NCBI RefSeq assembly: GCF_001429025.1
Contig: NZ_LMHT01000011.1
Coordinates: forward strand, 116,372-180,371
From: Phenylobacterium sp. Root700
GTDB lineage: Bacteria; Pseudomonadota; Alphaproteobacteria; Caulobacterales; Caulobacteraceae
Direction: 5' to 3'
Length of the DNA stretch: 64,000 nt
Positions 17,927 to 25,641 of the stretch are shown here, piece by piece. Below the pieces are notes generated by a model. The model saw nothing but the letters and a program-made list of their open reading frames with translations. It had not been told where the DNA came from and made no database searches. Both the position numbers and the translations under genes were made by a program. Position 1 is the first letter of the stretch. Each line of letters opens with the position of its first letter.

Positions 17927-18778
17927 ATGAGCTCTGTCGCACTTAAGACCCGCGAGACCGAAAGCCCGCTCACCGTCGAGCGACTCAATCCGACCATCGG
18001 CGCCGAAGTTGGCGGCGTCGACCTGACCCGCCCGCTGACCAGCGAACTGCGCGAGGCGCTGAAGGCGCTGCTGCTGAAGCACAAGGTGCTGTTCTTCCGC
18101 GACCAGGACATCACCCGCGACCAGCAGGTGGCCTTCGCGCTGAACTTCGGCGAGCTCTACGCCCACCCGACCGGCGGTGTGGAAACCCACCGCGTCGTCC
18201 AGCCGATCGCCGCGGAGAACTTCAAGAAGTACGCCGCGGCCGGCGAGAGCCACTGGCACACCGACACCAGCTGGCGGATCGATCCGTCGTTCGGGGCGGT
18301 GTTGAAGGCCGTGACCATTCCCGACGTCGGCGGCGACACGATCTGGGCCGACGGCGCGGCGATCTATCGGGGCCTGCCCGAGGACCTGAAGGCCAGGATC
18401 GAGGACCTCTATGTGGTCCATGACTACCAGGACGCCTTGCAGCGCTCGGGCGTCACTTATCCGTTGGTCTCCCACCCGATCGTGCGGACCCATCCGGAAA
18501 CCGGCGAGGATATCTTCTGGGTCAATTTCGGCCTGAAGCCGCGGATCGTCGACCTGGACAAGGCCGAGAGCGACGCCCTGCTGGCGCGTCTCTACGAACA
18601 GGTGAAGCGGCCCGAACATCACGCCCGCTTCCGCTGGCGGAAGAACTCGGTGGCCTTCTGGGATAACCGCGCGGGCCTGCACTACGCTGTCCGCGACTAC
18701 GGCGATTTCCCGCGGGTGATGGAGCGGGTGCTGATCGCCAGCGACGACATCCCGCACCGGGTCAGACGCCCGGCCTAA
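17927..18778 (+). CDS. TauD/TfdA-family Fe(II)/2-oxoglutarate dioxygenase
   Basis: A 283-residue cytoplasmic dioxygenase. The family hydroxylates the carbon next to a sulfonate or sulfate ester, or related substrates, so that sulfite or sulfate leaves, using 2-oxoglutarate and O2. The iron facial triad is visible as H111 and D113 in HWHTDTSW and H252 in NRAGLHYAVRDY; the 2-oxoglutarate-binding Arg is probably R267 in RVMERVL. The ATG at 17927 follows GAAGGAG; the frame opens eight codons earlier. It is followed by a TonB receptor and a sulfonate-type binding protein, so the substrate is likely an organosulfonate or alkyl sulfate taken up by that system rather than taurine specifically. Confidence 0.9.
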   Translation: MSSVALKTRETESPLTVERLNPTIGAEVGGVDLTRPLTSELREALKALLLKHKVLFFRDQDITRDQQVAFALNFGELYAHPTGGVETHRVVQPIAAENFKKYAAAGESHWHTDTSWRIDPSFGAVLKAVTIPDVGGDTIWADGAAIYRGLPEDLKARIEDLYVVHDYQDALQRSGVTYPLVSHPIVRTHPETGEDIFWVNFGLKPRIVDLDKAESDALLARLYEQVKRPEHHARFRWRKNSVAFWDNRAGLHYAVRDYGDFPRVMERVLIASDDIPHRVRRPA

Positions 18779-18908
18779 GGCCGTTTCCGACTGCGATCCA
18801 CGCCGCATGCGGCGGCGGATCGCAGGAGGGGGCGCGGTCCCCCTGCGTCCCCTCCGACTTCCTCCCCAAGACGCAACAAGACGGCCGGACAAGGTCGTCG
18901 GAGATCTC

Positions 18909-21443
18909 ATGTCCCTTCGATACTTGAGGGCGGGGCTGCTCGCCTCCGCCGCACTTTTCTCGACGCCTGCTCTCGCCCAGACGCAGGTCGCCGCCAGCGC
19001 CGCCGATGCGGCGCTGGACGCTGACGACAGCGCCGTGGCCGAACTGGTGGTGACCGGCCTGCGCGGCCAGGCCCGCACCGTCATCGACAGTCCCGCGCCG
19101 GTCGACGTGATCTCCGCCGAACAGCTCTCCGACACCGGCAAGGCCGGTCTGAAGGAGGTGCTGAACACCCTGCTGCCGTCCTTCAACCTGCCGGGCATCA
19201 ATGGCGGCGGCACCTCTTGGACCGTGCGGGCGGTTACGCTTCGGGGGCTCAACGGCGACCAGGCGCTGTTCCTGGTGAACGGCAAGCGGCGCCACACCAC
19301 GGCGCTGATCAACAACCTAGCCCGGGTTGGACGCGGCGGCGTGCCGGTCGACCTGGACCTGATCCCCTCGGCCTCCATCGCCCGGATCGAGGTGCTGCGT
19401 GACGGGGCGGCCGCGCAGTACGGCTCGGACGCCATCGCAGGGGTCGTCAACATTATCCTGCGCGGCGACCGCGAAGGCGGCTCCATCGGCGCCAATGTCG
19501 GTCGCAATTATCTGGGCGACGGCGAGACGGTGTCGGCCTCGGCCACCTACGCCAGGCCGTTGGGCGAAGACGGCTTCATCGACTTCGGACTGAACTGGAA
19601 GAACAGCAGCCCGGCCTCGCGCGCCATTCCCTCCCAGGCGAAGTTCATCTTCCAGCCCTTGCCGGGGAACGTTCCCGATCCGCGCGACGCCGGCGTGGAC
19701 CGCTACTATTGGGGCCAGAGCTATGGCCCCGGCGAGGACGACGTCCTGGCGTCCTCGGTCAACGCCGAACTGCCGCTGTCCGACGACCTGACGCTCTACG
19801 CCTTCGGCACCTTGAGTCATCGCAGTTCGAAGAAGAATACCGGCAGCTTCCTGCCCAACAACACCACCCGGCCCAACACCACCACGGCCCTGCCGGAGGT
19901 CTATCCGCTGGGCTTCAACGCCCTGCGGCGGATTTTCGAGCTGGACGCCCAGGCGGCCTTCGGCGCCCGTGGCGTGCGCGGAGACTGGCGTTGGGATCTC
20001 TCGACCACGGTCGCGCGCGACAACGCCCAGCTCGACGGCCAGAACACCATCAACGCCACGTTGGGGCCGGCCAGCCCGACTTATTTCCACCTCTCGACCC
20101 ACGTCTTCGACCAGGTGACGACGAACCTGGACGTGGCGCGCGAGTACAATGTCGGCCTGGCCGGGCCGCTCACCTTCGCGCTGGGCGCCGAGCATCGGTT
20201 CGAGCGGTTCGAAATCCAGGCCGGGGACGAGGCGTCCTACATCATCGGCCCCTATGCGATCCCGGCAGGTCAGCCGTTCGCGGGACGCCCGCCGGCGCCG
20301 GGGCTGTCGTCCTACGCCGGGACCACGCCCGAAGACGCCGGCAAGATCCATCGCAACAGCTACGCGGCCTATGTCGATGTCGGCGCCGACGTGGCCGAGA
20401 ACTGGTACGTCGGGGCGGCGGGGCGGGCCGAGTACTACACCGGCGGCGTCGGTTCGACGGTCAGCGGCAAGCTCTCCACCCGTTGGGAGTTCGCCCCCGG
20501 CTACGCCGTGCGCGCCACCGTCTCGAACGGTTTCCGCGCGCCGTCCCTGGCCCAGACGATCTTCGCGTCCTCGACCTTCAGCAGCATCCAGTGCCCGCCG
20601 CCGGCCGGGGTGGTCGCCAACTGCCTGCCGGGCATGCCCTACGTCTCCTCGCCGACCAAGGTGCTGCCGACCTTCAGCCCCGCTGCGATCGCGCTGGGCG
20701 CGCAGACCCTGAAGCCGGAGACCTCGGTCAACTACAGCATCGGCCTGACCGCCGAGCCGGCGCCGCGCCTGCGCTTCACGCTCGACGCCTATCAGATCGA
20801 GATCGAGGACCGCATCGTCGACACCGGCGTGATCCGCGGGCCGGTGGTTGGCGCGATCCTGGCCGCCAACGGTCTCCAGAGCGACCTGTCGGTCTCGTAC
20901 TACACCAACGCCGTCGACACGAAGACGCGCGGCGTCGACGCGGTCGCCGAGTACAGCTTTGGCCTGGGCGACTACGGCGACCTGCGCCTCTCGGCCGCCT
21001 ACGCCTGGAACAAGACCGAGATCACCAAGATCAAGCCGACGCCGGCCGTCCTGGCCAATCTCGGCTACGCCCTGTTCGACCGCCAGAAGCAGGCCGACCT
21101 GACCATCGGCACGCCGCGCGACAAGGTGGTGCTGTCGGGCGTCTGGACCTGGAACCGTTGGAAGGCCAGCCTGCGGGAGACCCGCTACGGCGAGTACACC
21201 GAGGCCGGCGCCCAGCCGGTCAACGACCGGACCTATGGCGCCAAGTGGATCGCCGACCTCGACGTCGCCTTCGATGTCGCTGAACAGACCACGGTCGGGA
21301 TCGGCGCCAACAACCTCTTCGACGCGCACCCCGACAAGATCGGGCTGCTGAACCCCGACACCGGGACCGGACAGTTCGGGGGCTTCTCGCCGTTCGGCAT
21401 CACGGGCGGCTACTATTACGCCCGTGTCGAGCGGCGGTTCTGA
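18909..21443 (+). CDS. TonB-dependent receptor, organosulfur-associated
   Basis: An 844-residue outer-membrane receptor. The signal peptide ends PALAQ; the TonB-box-like VAELVVTGLRGQ is followed by a plug with VTLRGLNGDQALFLVNGKRR and IEVLRDGAAAQYGSDAIAG, and the barrel ends FARVERRF-like (YYYARVERRF). The ATG at 18909 has GGAG upstream; the frame upstream is not coding. It lies between a TauD-type dioxygenase and a sulfonate-binding lipoprotein, so it probably moves an organosulfur compound into the periplasm. Its plug motifs are very close to those of the receptor at 55908-58556, so the two are paralogues with likely different ligands. Confidence 0.92.
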   Translation: MSLRYLRAGLLASAALFSTPALAQTQVAASAADAALDADDSAVAELVVTGLRGQARTVIDSPAPVDVISAEQLSDTGKAGLKEVLNTLLPSFNLPGINGGGTSWTVRAVTLRGLNGDQALFLVNGKRRHTTALINNLARVGRGGVPVDLDLIPSASIARIEVLRDGAAAQYGSDAIAGVVNIILRGDREGGSIGANVGRNYLGDGETVSASATYARPLGEDGFIDFGLNWKNSSPASRAIPSQAKFIFQPLPGNVPDPRDAGVDRYYWGQSYGPGEDDVLASSVNAELPLSDDLTLYAFGTLSHRSSKKNTGSFLPNNTTRPNTTTALPEVYPLGFNALRRIFELDAQAAFGARGVRGDWRWDLSTTVARDNAQLDGQNTINATLGPASPTYFHLSTHVFDQVTTNLDVAREYNVGLAGPLTFALGAEHRFERFEIQAGDEASYIIGPYAIPAGQPFAGRPPAPGLSSYAGTTPEDAGKIHRNSYAAYVDVGADVAENWYVGAAGRAEYYTGGVGSTVSGKLSTRWEFAPGYAVRATVSNGFRAPSLAQTIFASSTFSSIQCPPPAGVVANCLPGMPYVSSPTKVLPTFSPAAIALGAQTLKPETSVNYSIGLTAEPAPRLRFTLDAYQIEIEDRIVDTGVIRGPVVGAILAANGLQSDLSVSYYTNAVDTKTRGVDAVAEYSFGLGDYGDLRLSAAYAWNKTEITKIKPTPAVLANLGYALFDRQKQADLTIGTPRDKVVLSGVWTWNRWKASLRETRYGEYTEAGAQPVNDRTYGAKWIADLDVAFDVAEQTTVGIGANNLFDAHPDKIGLLNPDTGTGQFGGFSPFGITGGYYYARVERRF

Positions 21444-21455
21444 GGGAACGCCGCC

Positions 21456-22418
21456 ATGAACCGCAGACATCTCCTACGCCTGACCGCCGCGCTGGCCCTG
21501 GGATCGGGGCTGGCGGCGTGCGGCCGCGAGGCCTCCGGCGCCTCGGTGCTGAAGGTCGGCAGCCAGAAGGGCGGGACCAAGGCGTTGGTCCTGGCCTCCG
21601 GCGTGCTGGACGGCGCGCCCTACCGGGTCGAGTGGAGCGAGTTCCCCGCCGCGCAACACCTGCTGGAGGCGCTGGGCGCCGGCGCCGTCGATCTGGGGGC
21701 GGTGGGCGACGCCCCGTTCCTGTTCGCCTTCGCGGGCGGCGCGAAGATCAAGGCGGTGCAGGCCGCCCGCGCGTCCGGCGGCGGCTCGTCCACCGCGATC
21801 CTGGTTCGAGGCGACTCGCAGCTCCGCGCAGCCGCTGACCTGAAGGGCAAGCGGGTGGCGACGGGGCGCGGCTCCATCGGCCATTTCCTGCTGCTGAAGG
21901 TGCTGGAGCGGGAAGGGTTGAAGCCCGCCGACGTCGAGCTGGTCTTCCTGTCGCCCGGCGACGCCAAGGCCGCGTTCTCGTCGGGCGCGATCGACGCCTG
22001 GGTGACCTGGGGCTCCTACGTGGCGCTGGCCCAGCAGCATGACCGGGCGCGGGTCCTGGCCGACGGCAAGGGCCTGCTGAGCGGCTACGGCTTCGACATC
22101 GCCAGCGAGCGCGCCATCGCAGGCAAACGCGCCGAGCTCGAGGATTTCCTGAAGCGCCTGGCCGCCGCCAAGCGCTGGGTCGGCGACCACCGGGACGAAT
22201 ACGCCAAGGTCCTGGCCAAGGAGACCGGGCTCGACCTGGCGATCGCGACCTACACGGTGGCGAACACGCGTGGCGAGCCGGTCCCCATCGATCAGACCGT
22301 GATCGACGAGGAACGCAGGGTGCTGGAGGTCTTCCAGGCTGCCGGCGCCATCACCGGCAAGCCGGACCTGGCGAACGCCTTCGACCCCTCGTTCAACGCC
22401 GCGGTGACGCCCGCATGA
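21456..22418 (+). CDS. sulfonate-type ABC substrate-binding lipoprotein (SsuA-like)
   Basis: A 320-residue periplasmic binding protein with lipobox LAAC (C22) after an MNRRHLLRL start. The body fits the SsuA/TauA/NMT1 type: LKVGSQKGGTKALVLASG, VDLGAVGDAPFLFAFAGG, DLKGKRVATGRGSIGHF and AIDAWVTWGSYVAL. It follows the TonB receptor by 12 bases. No permease or ATPase gene follows; only a 27-codon frame overlaps its stop. It may therefore share the SsuB/SsuC components encoded at 35-37 kb, or be the remnant of a larger ABC operon. Confidence 0.9.
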   Translation: MNRRHLLRLTAALALGSGLAACGREASGASVLKVGSQKGGTKALVLASGVLDGAPYRVEWSEFPAAQHLLEALGAGAVDLGAVGDAPFLFAFAGGAKIKAVQAARASGGGSSTAILVRGDSQLRAAADLKGKRVATGRGSIGHFLLLKVLEREGLKPADVELVFLSPGDAKAAFSSGAIDAWVTWGSYVALAQQHDRARVLADGKGLLSGYGFDIASERAIAGKRAELEDFLKRLAAAKRWVGDHRDEYAKVLAKETGLDLAIATYTVANTRGEPVPIDQTVIDEERRVLEVFQAAGAITGKPDLANAFDPSFNAAVTPA

Positions 22419-22498
22419 GCGAGCCGCTGGTCCTCCAGGCCGACCCGAGCGCCCGCGACCTGGCGCCTCCCGTTCCACCGAAGAAGACGCTCACCTGA
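22415..22498 (+). CDS. 27-residue ORF coupled to the binding protein
   Basis: The ATG overlaps the binding-protein stop as ATGA and opens a 27-codon frame ending 12 bases before the next gene, with AAAGGAG (for that gene) right after its stop. The peptide is Pro/Lys-rich (DLAPPVPPKKTLT at its end) and has no hydrophobic segment. It looks like the cytoplasmic N terminus of an ABC permease whose remainder was lost, or a small protein in its own right. No family is recognised. Confidence 0.35.
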   Translation: MSEPLVLQADPSARDLAPPVPPKKTLT

Positions 22499-22510
22499 AA
22501 GGAGCAAGCC

Positions 22511-23179
22511 ATGCCTGACACCCTAGGCCAACGCCTGGCCGATCTGCACGCTGAACGCCTGCGCACCTGGGAGCCCGCCGCGCTCCAGACCAATATCGAC
22601 CAGCGACGGCGACTGGTGGAACAGGCCACCCCTGATCGCTGGATCGAGGTCGGCGACCGCGTAGAGCCCTTCACCCTGCAAGAAGTCGACGGCGGGACCC
22701 TGACCCTCGATGGTCTGCTGGCCGATGGCCCGGCCGTGCTGGTCTTCTTCCGGTTCGCCGGATGCCCGGCCTGCAACATCGCGCTGCCCTATTATCAGGA
22801 GCGCCTAGCGCCGGGGCTGAAGGCGCTGGGCGCGAGGCTGGTGGCGGTCAGTCCGCAGGTCCCTGAACGTCTGGTGGAGATCAAGCGCCGCCACGGTCTG
22901 GACTTCGAGGTCGCCTCCGACGGCAATGATCTCGGCCGGCGCTTCGGGATTCTCTACGAGCCGGACGAGGCCTCGAAGGCGGCGTCCAAGGCCAAGGGGA
23001 GCTTCATCGGCGACACCACGGGCCTGGGAACCTGGGAACTGCCCCAGCCGGCGGTTGTCGTGATCGGCCAGGACCGGATTGTCCGCTTCGCCGAGGTCAG
23101 CCCCGACTGGCTGGCGCGGACCGAGGCCGAGCCGGTGCTGGAGGCGGTGCGCGAGTTGCAGAGCGTCGCGGCGCAATAG
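22511..23179 (+). CDS. peroxiredoxin-like (AhpC/TSA) protein
   Basis: A 222-residue thioredoxin-fold protein with VFFRFAGCPACNIALPYY (C85 and C88 as a CxxC pair). That combination is typical of the peroxiredoxin-like AhpC/TSA family, in which the resolving Cys is close to the peroxidatic one. No signal peptide is visible. A start at ATG 22511 has AAAGGAG upstream. It ends the plus-strand organosulfur operon and may remove peroxides made by uncoupled FMN monooxygenases or reduce thiol intermediates; that link is inferred from position only. Confidence 0.8.
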   Translation: MPDTLGQRLADLHAERLRTWEPAALQTNIDQRRRLVEQATPDRWIEVGDRVEPFTLQEVDGGTLTLDGLLADGPAVLVFFRFAGCPACNIALPYYQERLAPGLKALGARLVAVSPQVPERLVEIKRRHGLDFEVASDGNDLGRRFGILYEPDEASKAASKAKGSFIGDTTGLGTWELPQPAVVVIGQDRIVRFAEVSPDWLARTEAEPVLEAVRELQSVAAQ

Positions 23180-23184
23180 ACCCG

Positions 23185-23222
23185 AAAAAGTCCGGCCTCT
23201 CCCTTGCTGAGGGAGGGGCCGG
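23185..23222 (-). terminator. intrinsic terminator of the flavin reductase transcript
   Basis: A 13-bp stem with one G-T wobble (23192-23204 with 23210-23222) closes a 5-base loop. Read on the minus strand it is followed two bases later by five T residues (23189-23185). It lies just after the flavin reductase stop and between convergent genes. Confidence 0.75.
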
Positions 23223-23227
23223 AAGGG

Positions 23228-23770
23228 TCACGCCAGATTTCGGAAGCCGCGCTCGAAATAGACGAGGGGGTCGCCCTGACGGGCGCGGGCGCCGCTGACG
23301 TCCAGGATGAAGATGGTGTGGGTCGCCGCATCGATGCGGCAGCAGACCGGGCCCGAGAGCGACACCAGCGCCTCGCGATAGTCGGGCGGCGACAGCGGCT
23401 CCAGCGTCCAGCTCTCCGGCCCGAAGCGTTCAGGCGCCAGATCAGAGCGGGAGAAGCGCTCGGCCTCCAATCCATCGCCATCGGCCAGGATCGACAGGCT
23501 CACTGCCTCGGCCGCCAGCAGCGCGCCGTGGGCGGCGGCGGCCTTGCGCACGCAGAACAGGATGCGCGGCGGATCGCTGGAAAGCCCGGTCACCGAGCTG
23601 ACCAGCAGCCCGCGCGGGCCGTCCGGCGTCCAGCAGGCGACCACCGCGACGCCCGAGGCGAGTTTCGCCAGGCCGTCGCGAAAGGCGATCTCGTCCACGG
23701 GCGGCCAAAGGCGGACGACCTCGCAGGCGTCGCCCGGAAGCTCACTCGCCGCTGCGGTTCCGTCAGCCAT
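23228..23770 (-). CDS. flavin reductase (FMN-binding split barrel)
   Basis: A 180-residue member of the flavin reductase-like domain family: FRDGLAKLASGVAVVACWTPDGPRGLLVSSVTGLSSDPP is the characteristic N-terminal half and LVYFERGFRNL the C-terminal strand. Such enzymes reduce FMN with NAD(P)H and hand it to two-component monooxygenases. It starts 11 bases after the SsuD1 stop and is surely co-transcribed, so its job is to feed FMNH2 to SsuD1 and perhaps SsuD2. It differs in family from the classical SsuE flavodoxin-like reductase, so I do not call it ssuE. Confidence 0.85.
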   Translation of the reverse strand: MADGTAAASELPGDACEVVRLWPPVDEIAFRDGLAKLASGVAVVACWTPDGPRGLLVSSVTGLSSDPPRILFCVRKAAAAHGALLAAEAVSLSILADGDGLEAERFSRSDLAPERFGPESWTLEPLSPPDYREALVSLSGPVCCRIDAATHTIFILDVSGARARQGDPLVYFERGFRNLA

Positions 23771-23781
23771 GGCCGGGCTCC

Positions 23782-24876
23782 TCAGCCTGCCGCCGCGACG
23801 GGCCGGGCGTCACGCTCGGCGACCAGCTTGCGGACCAGGGGGATCAGGTCGCGGCCATAGGCGACGGCGTCCTCCAGAGGATCGAAGCCGCGGATCAGGA
23901 AGGTCGAGACGCCCAGGTCGTAATAGTCCAGCAGCCCTTCGGCGACCTGTTCCGGTGTTCCCACCAACCCAGTGGAGTTTCCCGAGGCGCCGGTGACGGC
24001 GGCGACGCCGGTCCACAGGCGCTTGTCGACCCGGTGACCCTCGGCGGCGGCCTGCAGCAGGCGCTGGGCGCCGACGTTCGGCGGAGCGTGACCCTCGGTT
24101 TGCAGCCCTGCGGCCTTCCGCAGTTCGATGGTGCGGGCGACGATGTCGTCGGCGCGCTTCCAGGCGGCTTCCTCGGTGTCGGCGATCACCGGCCGCAGGG
24201 AGAGCGAGAACTGGACCTGGCGGCCGTGTTTGGCGGCGGCGGCGCGCACCCGGGCGATGGTTTCGCGGACCTGGGCCTGGGTCTCGCCCCATAGGGCGAA
24301 GATGTCGGCGTGCTTGCCGGCGACGGGGATCGCCTGGTCGGACGAACCGCCGAAATAGATCGGGATCTGCGGCTTCTGCAGCGGCTTCACCGCGCCGAAC
24401 GCCTGCACGACGTTGTAGTAGTCGCCTTCGTAGTCGAACGGCTTATCGCTGCTCCACTCCTGGCGGACGATGTCGAGATATTCGCTGGTTCGGGCGTAGC
24501 GCTCGGCCTTGGTCAGGTGGTCGCCGTCCTTCTTCATCTCGTCGTCGGAGCCGCCGGTGATGATGTGCACCGCCACCCGGCCCTTGCTGAAATGATCGAG
24601 GGTGGCGAGCTGGCGCGCGGCGATGGTCGGGGCGGTGAAGCCCGGCCGGTGGGCGATCATGAAGCCCAGTTTTTCGGTCACGCTGGCCGCGTGCTGGACG
24701 ATCAGGATGCTCTCGGGGGAGGTCGAGCCGAAGGCGACCAGGGCCCGGTCGAAACCACCGGCGTCATGCGCCTTGGCGATCTTCTCCACATAGTCCGTGT
24801 CGAGCACCGGCCCCTTCGGAGGATGGATTTCCGACGAGTGGTTGGCGCCGATATAGCCGATGAATTCGACGGGCAT
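23782..24876 (-). CDS. ssuD: FMNH2-dependent alkanesulfonate monooxygenase, SsuD1
   Basis: A 364-residue luciferase-like monooxygenase that oxidises alkanesulfonates to an aldehyde and sulfite. Family features are FIGYIGANHSSE at the N terminus, AHRPGFTAPTIAARQLATLD, HIITGGSDDEMKKDGDHL, IPIYFGGSSDQAI and the C-terminal LVGTPEQVAEGLLDYYDLGV. The length matches SsuD/SfnG-type enzymes. A second copy (SsuD2) at 32946-34049 is about half identical by eye. It forms a two-gene unit with the flavin reductase; the 104-base gap upstream holds a likely promoter with TAGGAAT at 24923-24929. The exact substrate (sulfonate chain or sulfone) is open. Confidence 0.9.
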   Translation of the reverse strand: MPVEFIGYIGANHSSEIHPPKGPVLDTDYVEKIAKAHDAGGFDRALVAFGSTSPESILIVQHAASVTEKLGFMIAHRPGFTAPTIAARQLATLDHFSKGRVAVHIITGGSDDEMKKDGDHLTKAERYARTSEYLDIVRQEWSSDKPFDYEGDYYNVVQAFGAVKPLQKPQIPIYFGGSSDQAIPVAGKHADIFALWGETQAQVRETIARVRAAAAKHGRQVQFSLSLRPVIADTEEAAWKRADDIVARTIELRKAAGLQTEGHAPPNVGAQRLLQAAAEGHRVDKRLWTGVAAVTGASGNSTGLVGTPEQVAEGLLDYYDLGVSTFLIRGFDPLEDAVAYGRDLIPLVRKLVAERDARPVAAAG

Positions 24877-24980
24877 TCCTGTCTCCAGATCAAGCGATTG
24901 GCTTCAATTCCAAGTCTACGACTAGGAATTATGAAATCAGGAACGAATAGTTCTCATCGGCCCTATCAGCGCTGCTGATG
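24877..24980 (-). promoter_or_regulatory. probable promoter of ssuD1-flavin reductase
   Basis: This is an AT-rich 104-base gap ahead of SsuD1 and after the GST stop. It contains TAGGAAT (24923-24929; ATTCCTA on the minus strand) and a small inverted repeat GAAC-N5-GTTC (24941-24953). Similar ATTCCTA-like elements precede other transcripts of the island. No -10/-35 pair is certain. Confidence 0.4.
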
Positions 24981-25631
24981 TCAGGCGTTGACGACCAGCC
25001 GCTGCGGCGAGGATTCGCGCGTTACGGCGCGGCCGACCGCGGGGCGGGCCAGCACCCGCTGGGCGTGGGCCGTGAAGGCGGGGTAGGCCGAGACGTCGAT
25101 CTCCAGCCGCGGCGCCCAGCGGTGGAACACCAGGGCGTAAGGATCGACCAGGCTGAACGCCTCGCCGAGCAGCCAGGGGCCGCCGCCTTGCAGGCGTTGC
25201 TCGATCTCGGCGAAGGCGGCCAGGACGTTCTCGCGGCCCCCCGCCCGGATGGCCGGCCAGGCGCTCTCATCGCGGCTGAAGCGTTCGGGGCGGAAGACCT
25301 GGGCGAACGAGACATGCACGCCGCTGGAGAACCAACCGATCAGTTCATAGGCCCGGCCGAGCAGGACCTCGTCGCCGAACGGCAACAGTTTCGCCTGCGG
25401 AAAGCGGTTGGCGATCGCCGTCAGGACGGCGACGTTCTCGCCCACGGTCTGGCCGTCCAGGGCCAGGACCGGCACCCGGCCGCGCGGGTTGATCGCCAGA
25501 TATTCCGGCGTGCGCTGGTCGCCGTCGGCCAGCACCAGCCGCACGGCCTCGAACTGCGCGCCGGCTTCTTCCAGTCCGACCAGGGCGGGGAGCGAACAGG
25601 AGCCGCCGGCGAAGTAGAGCGTGAGCGACAT
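24981..25631 (-). CDS. glutathione S-transferase family protein
   Basis: A 216-residue GST: a thioredoxin-fold N-terminal domain (LTLYFAGGSCSLPALVGLEEAG, with the cis-Pro of GRVPVLALDG and the glutathione-contact ENVAVL) and an all-helical C-terminal domain. The SCS start motif fits beta-class bacterial enzymes that use Cys. It lies 10 bases after the rhodanese gene on the same transcript. In an organosulfur setting it could cleave a thioether or disulfide with glutathione, or protect against thiols and electrophiles; this is inference. Confidence 0.85.
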   Translation of the reverse strand: MSLTLYFAGGSCSLPALVGLEEAGAQFEAVRLVLADGDQRTPEYLAINPRGRVPVLALDGQTVGENVAVLTAIANRFPQAKLLPFGDEVLLGRAYELIGWFSSGVHVSFAQVFRPERFSRDESAWPAIRAGGRENVLAAFAEIEQRLQGGGPWLLGEAFSLVDPYALVFHRWAPRLEIDVSAYPAFTAHAQRVLARPAVGRAVTRESSPQRLVVNA

Positions 25632-25641
25632 TGTCGTCTCC

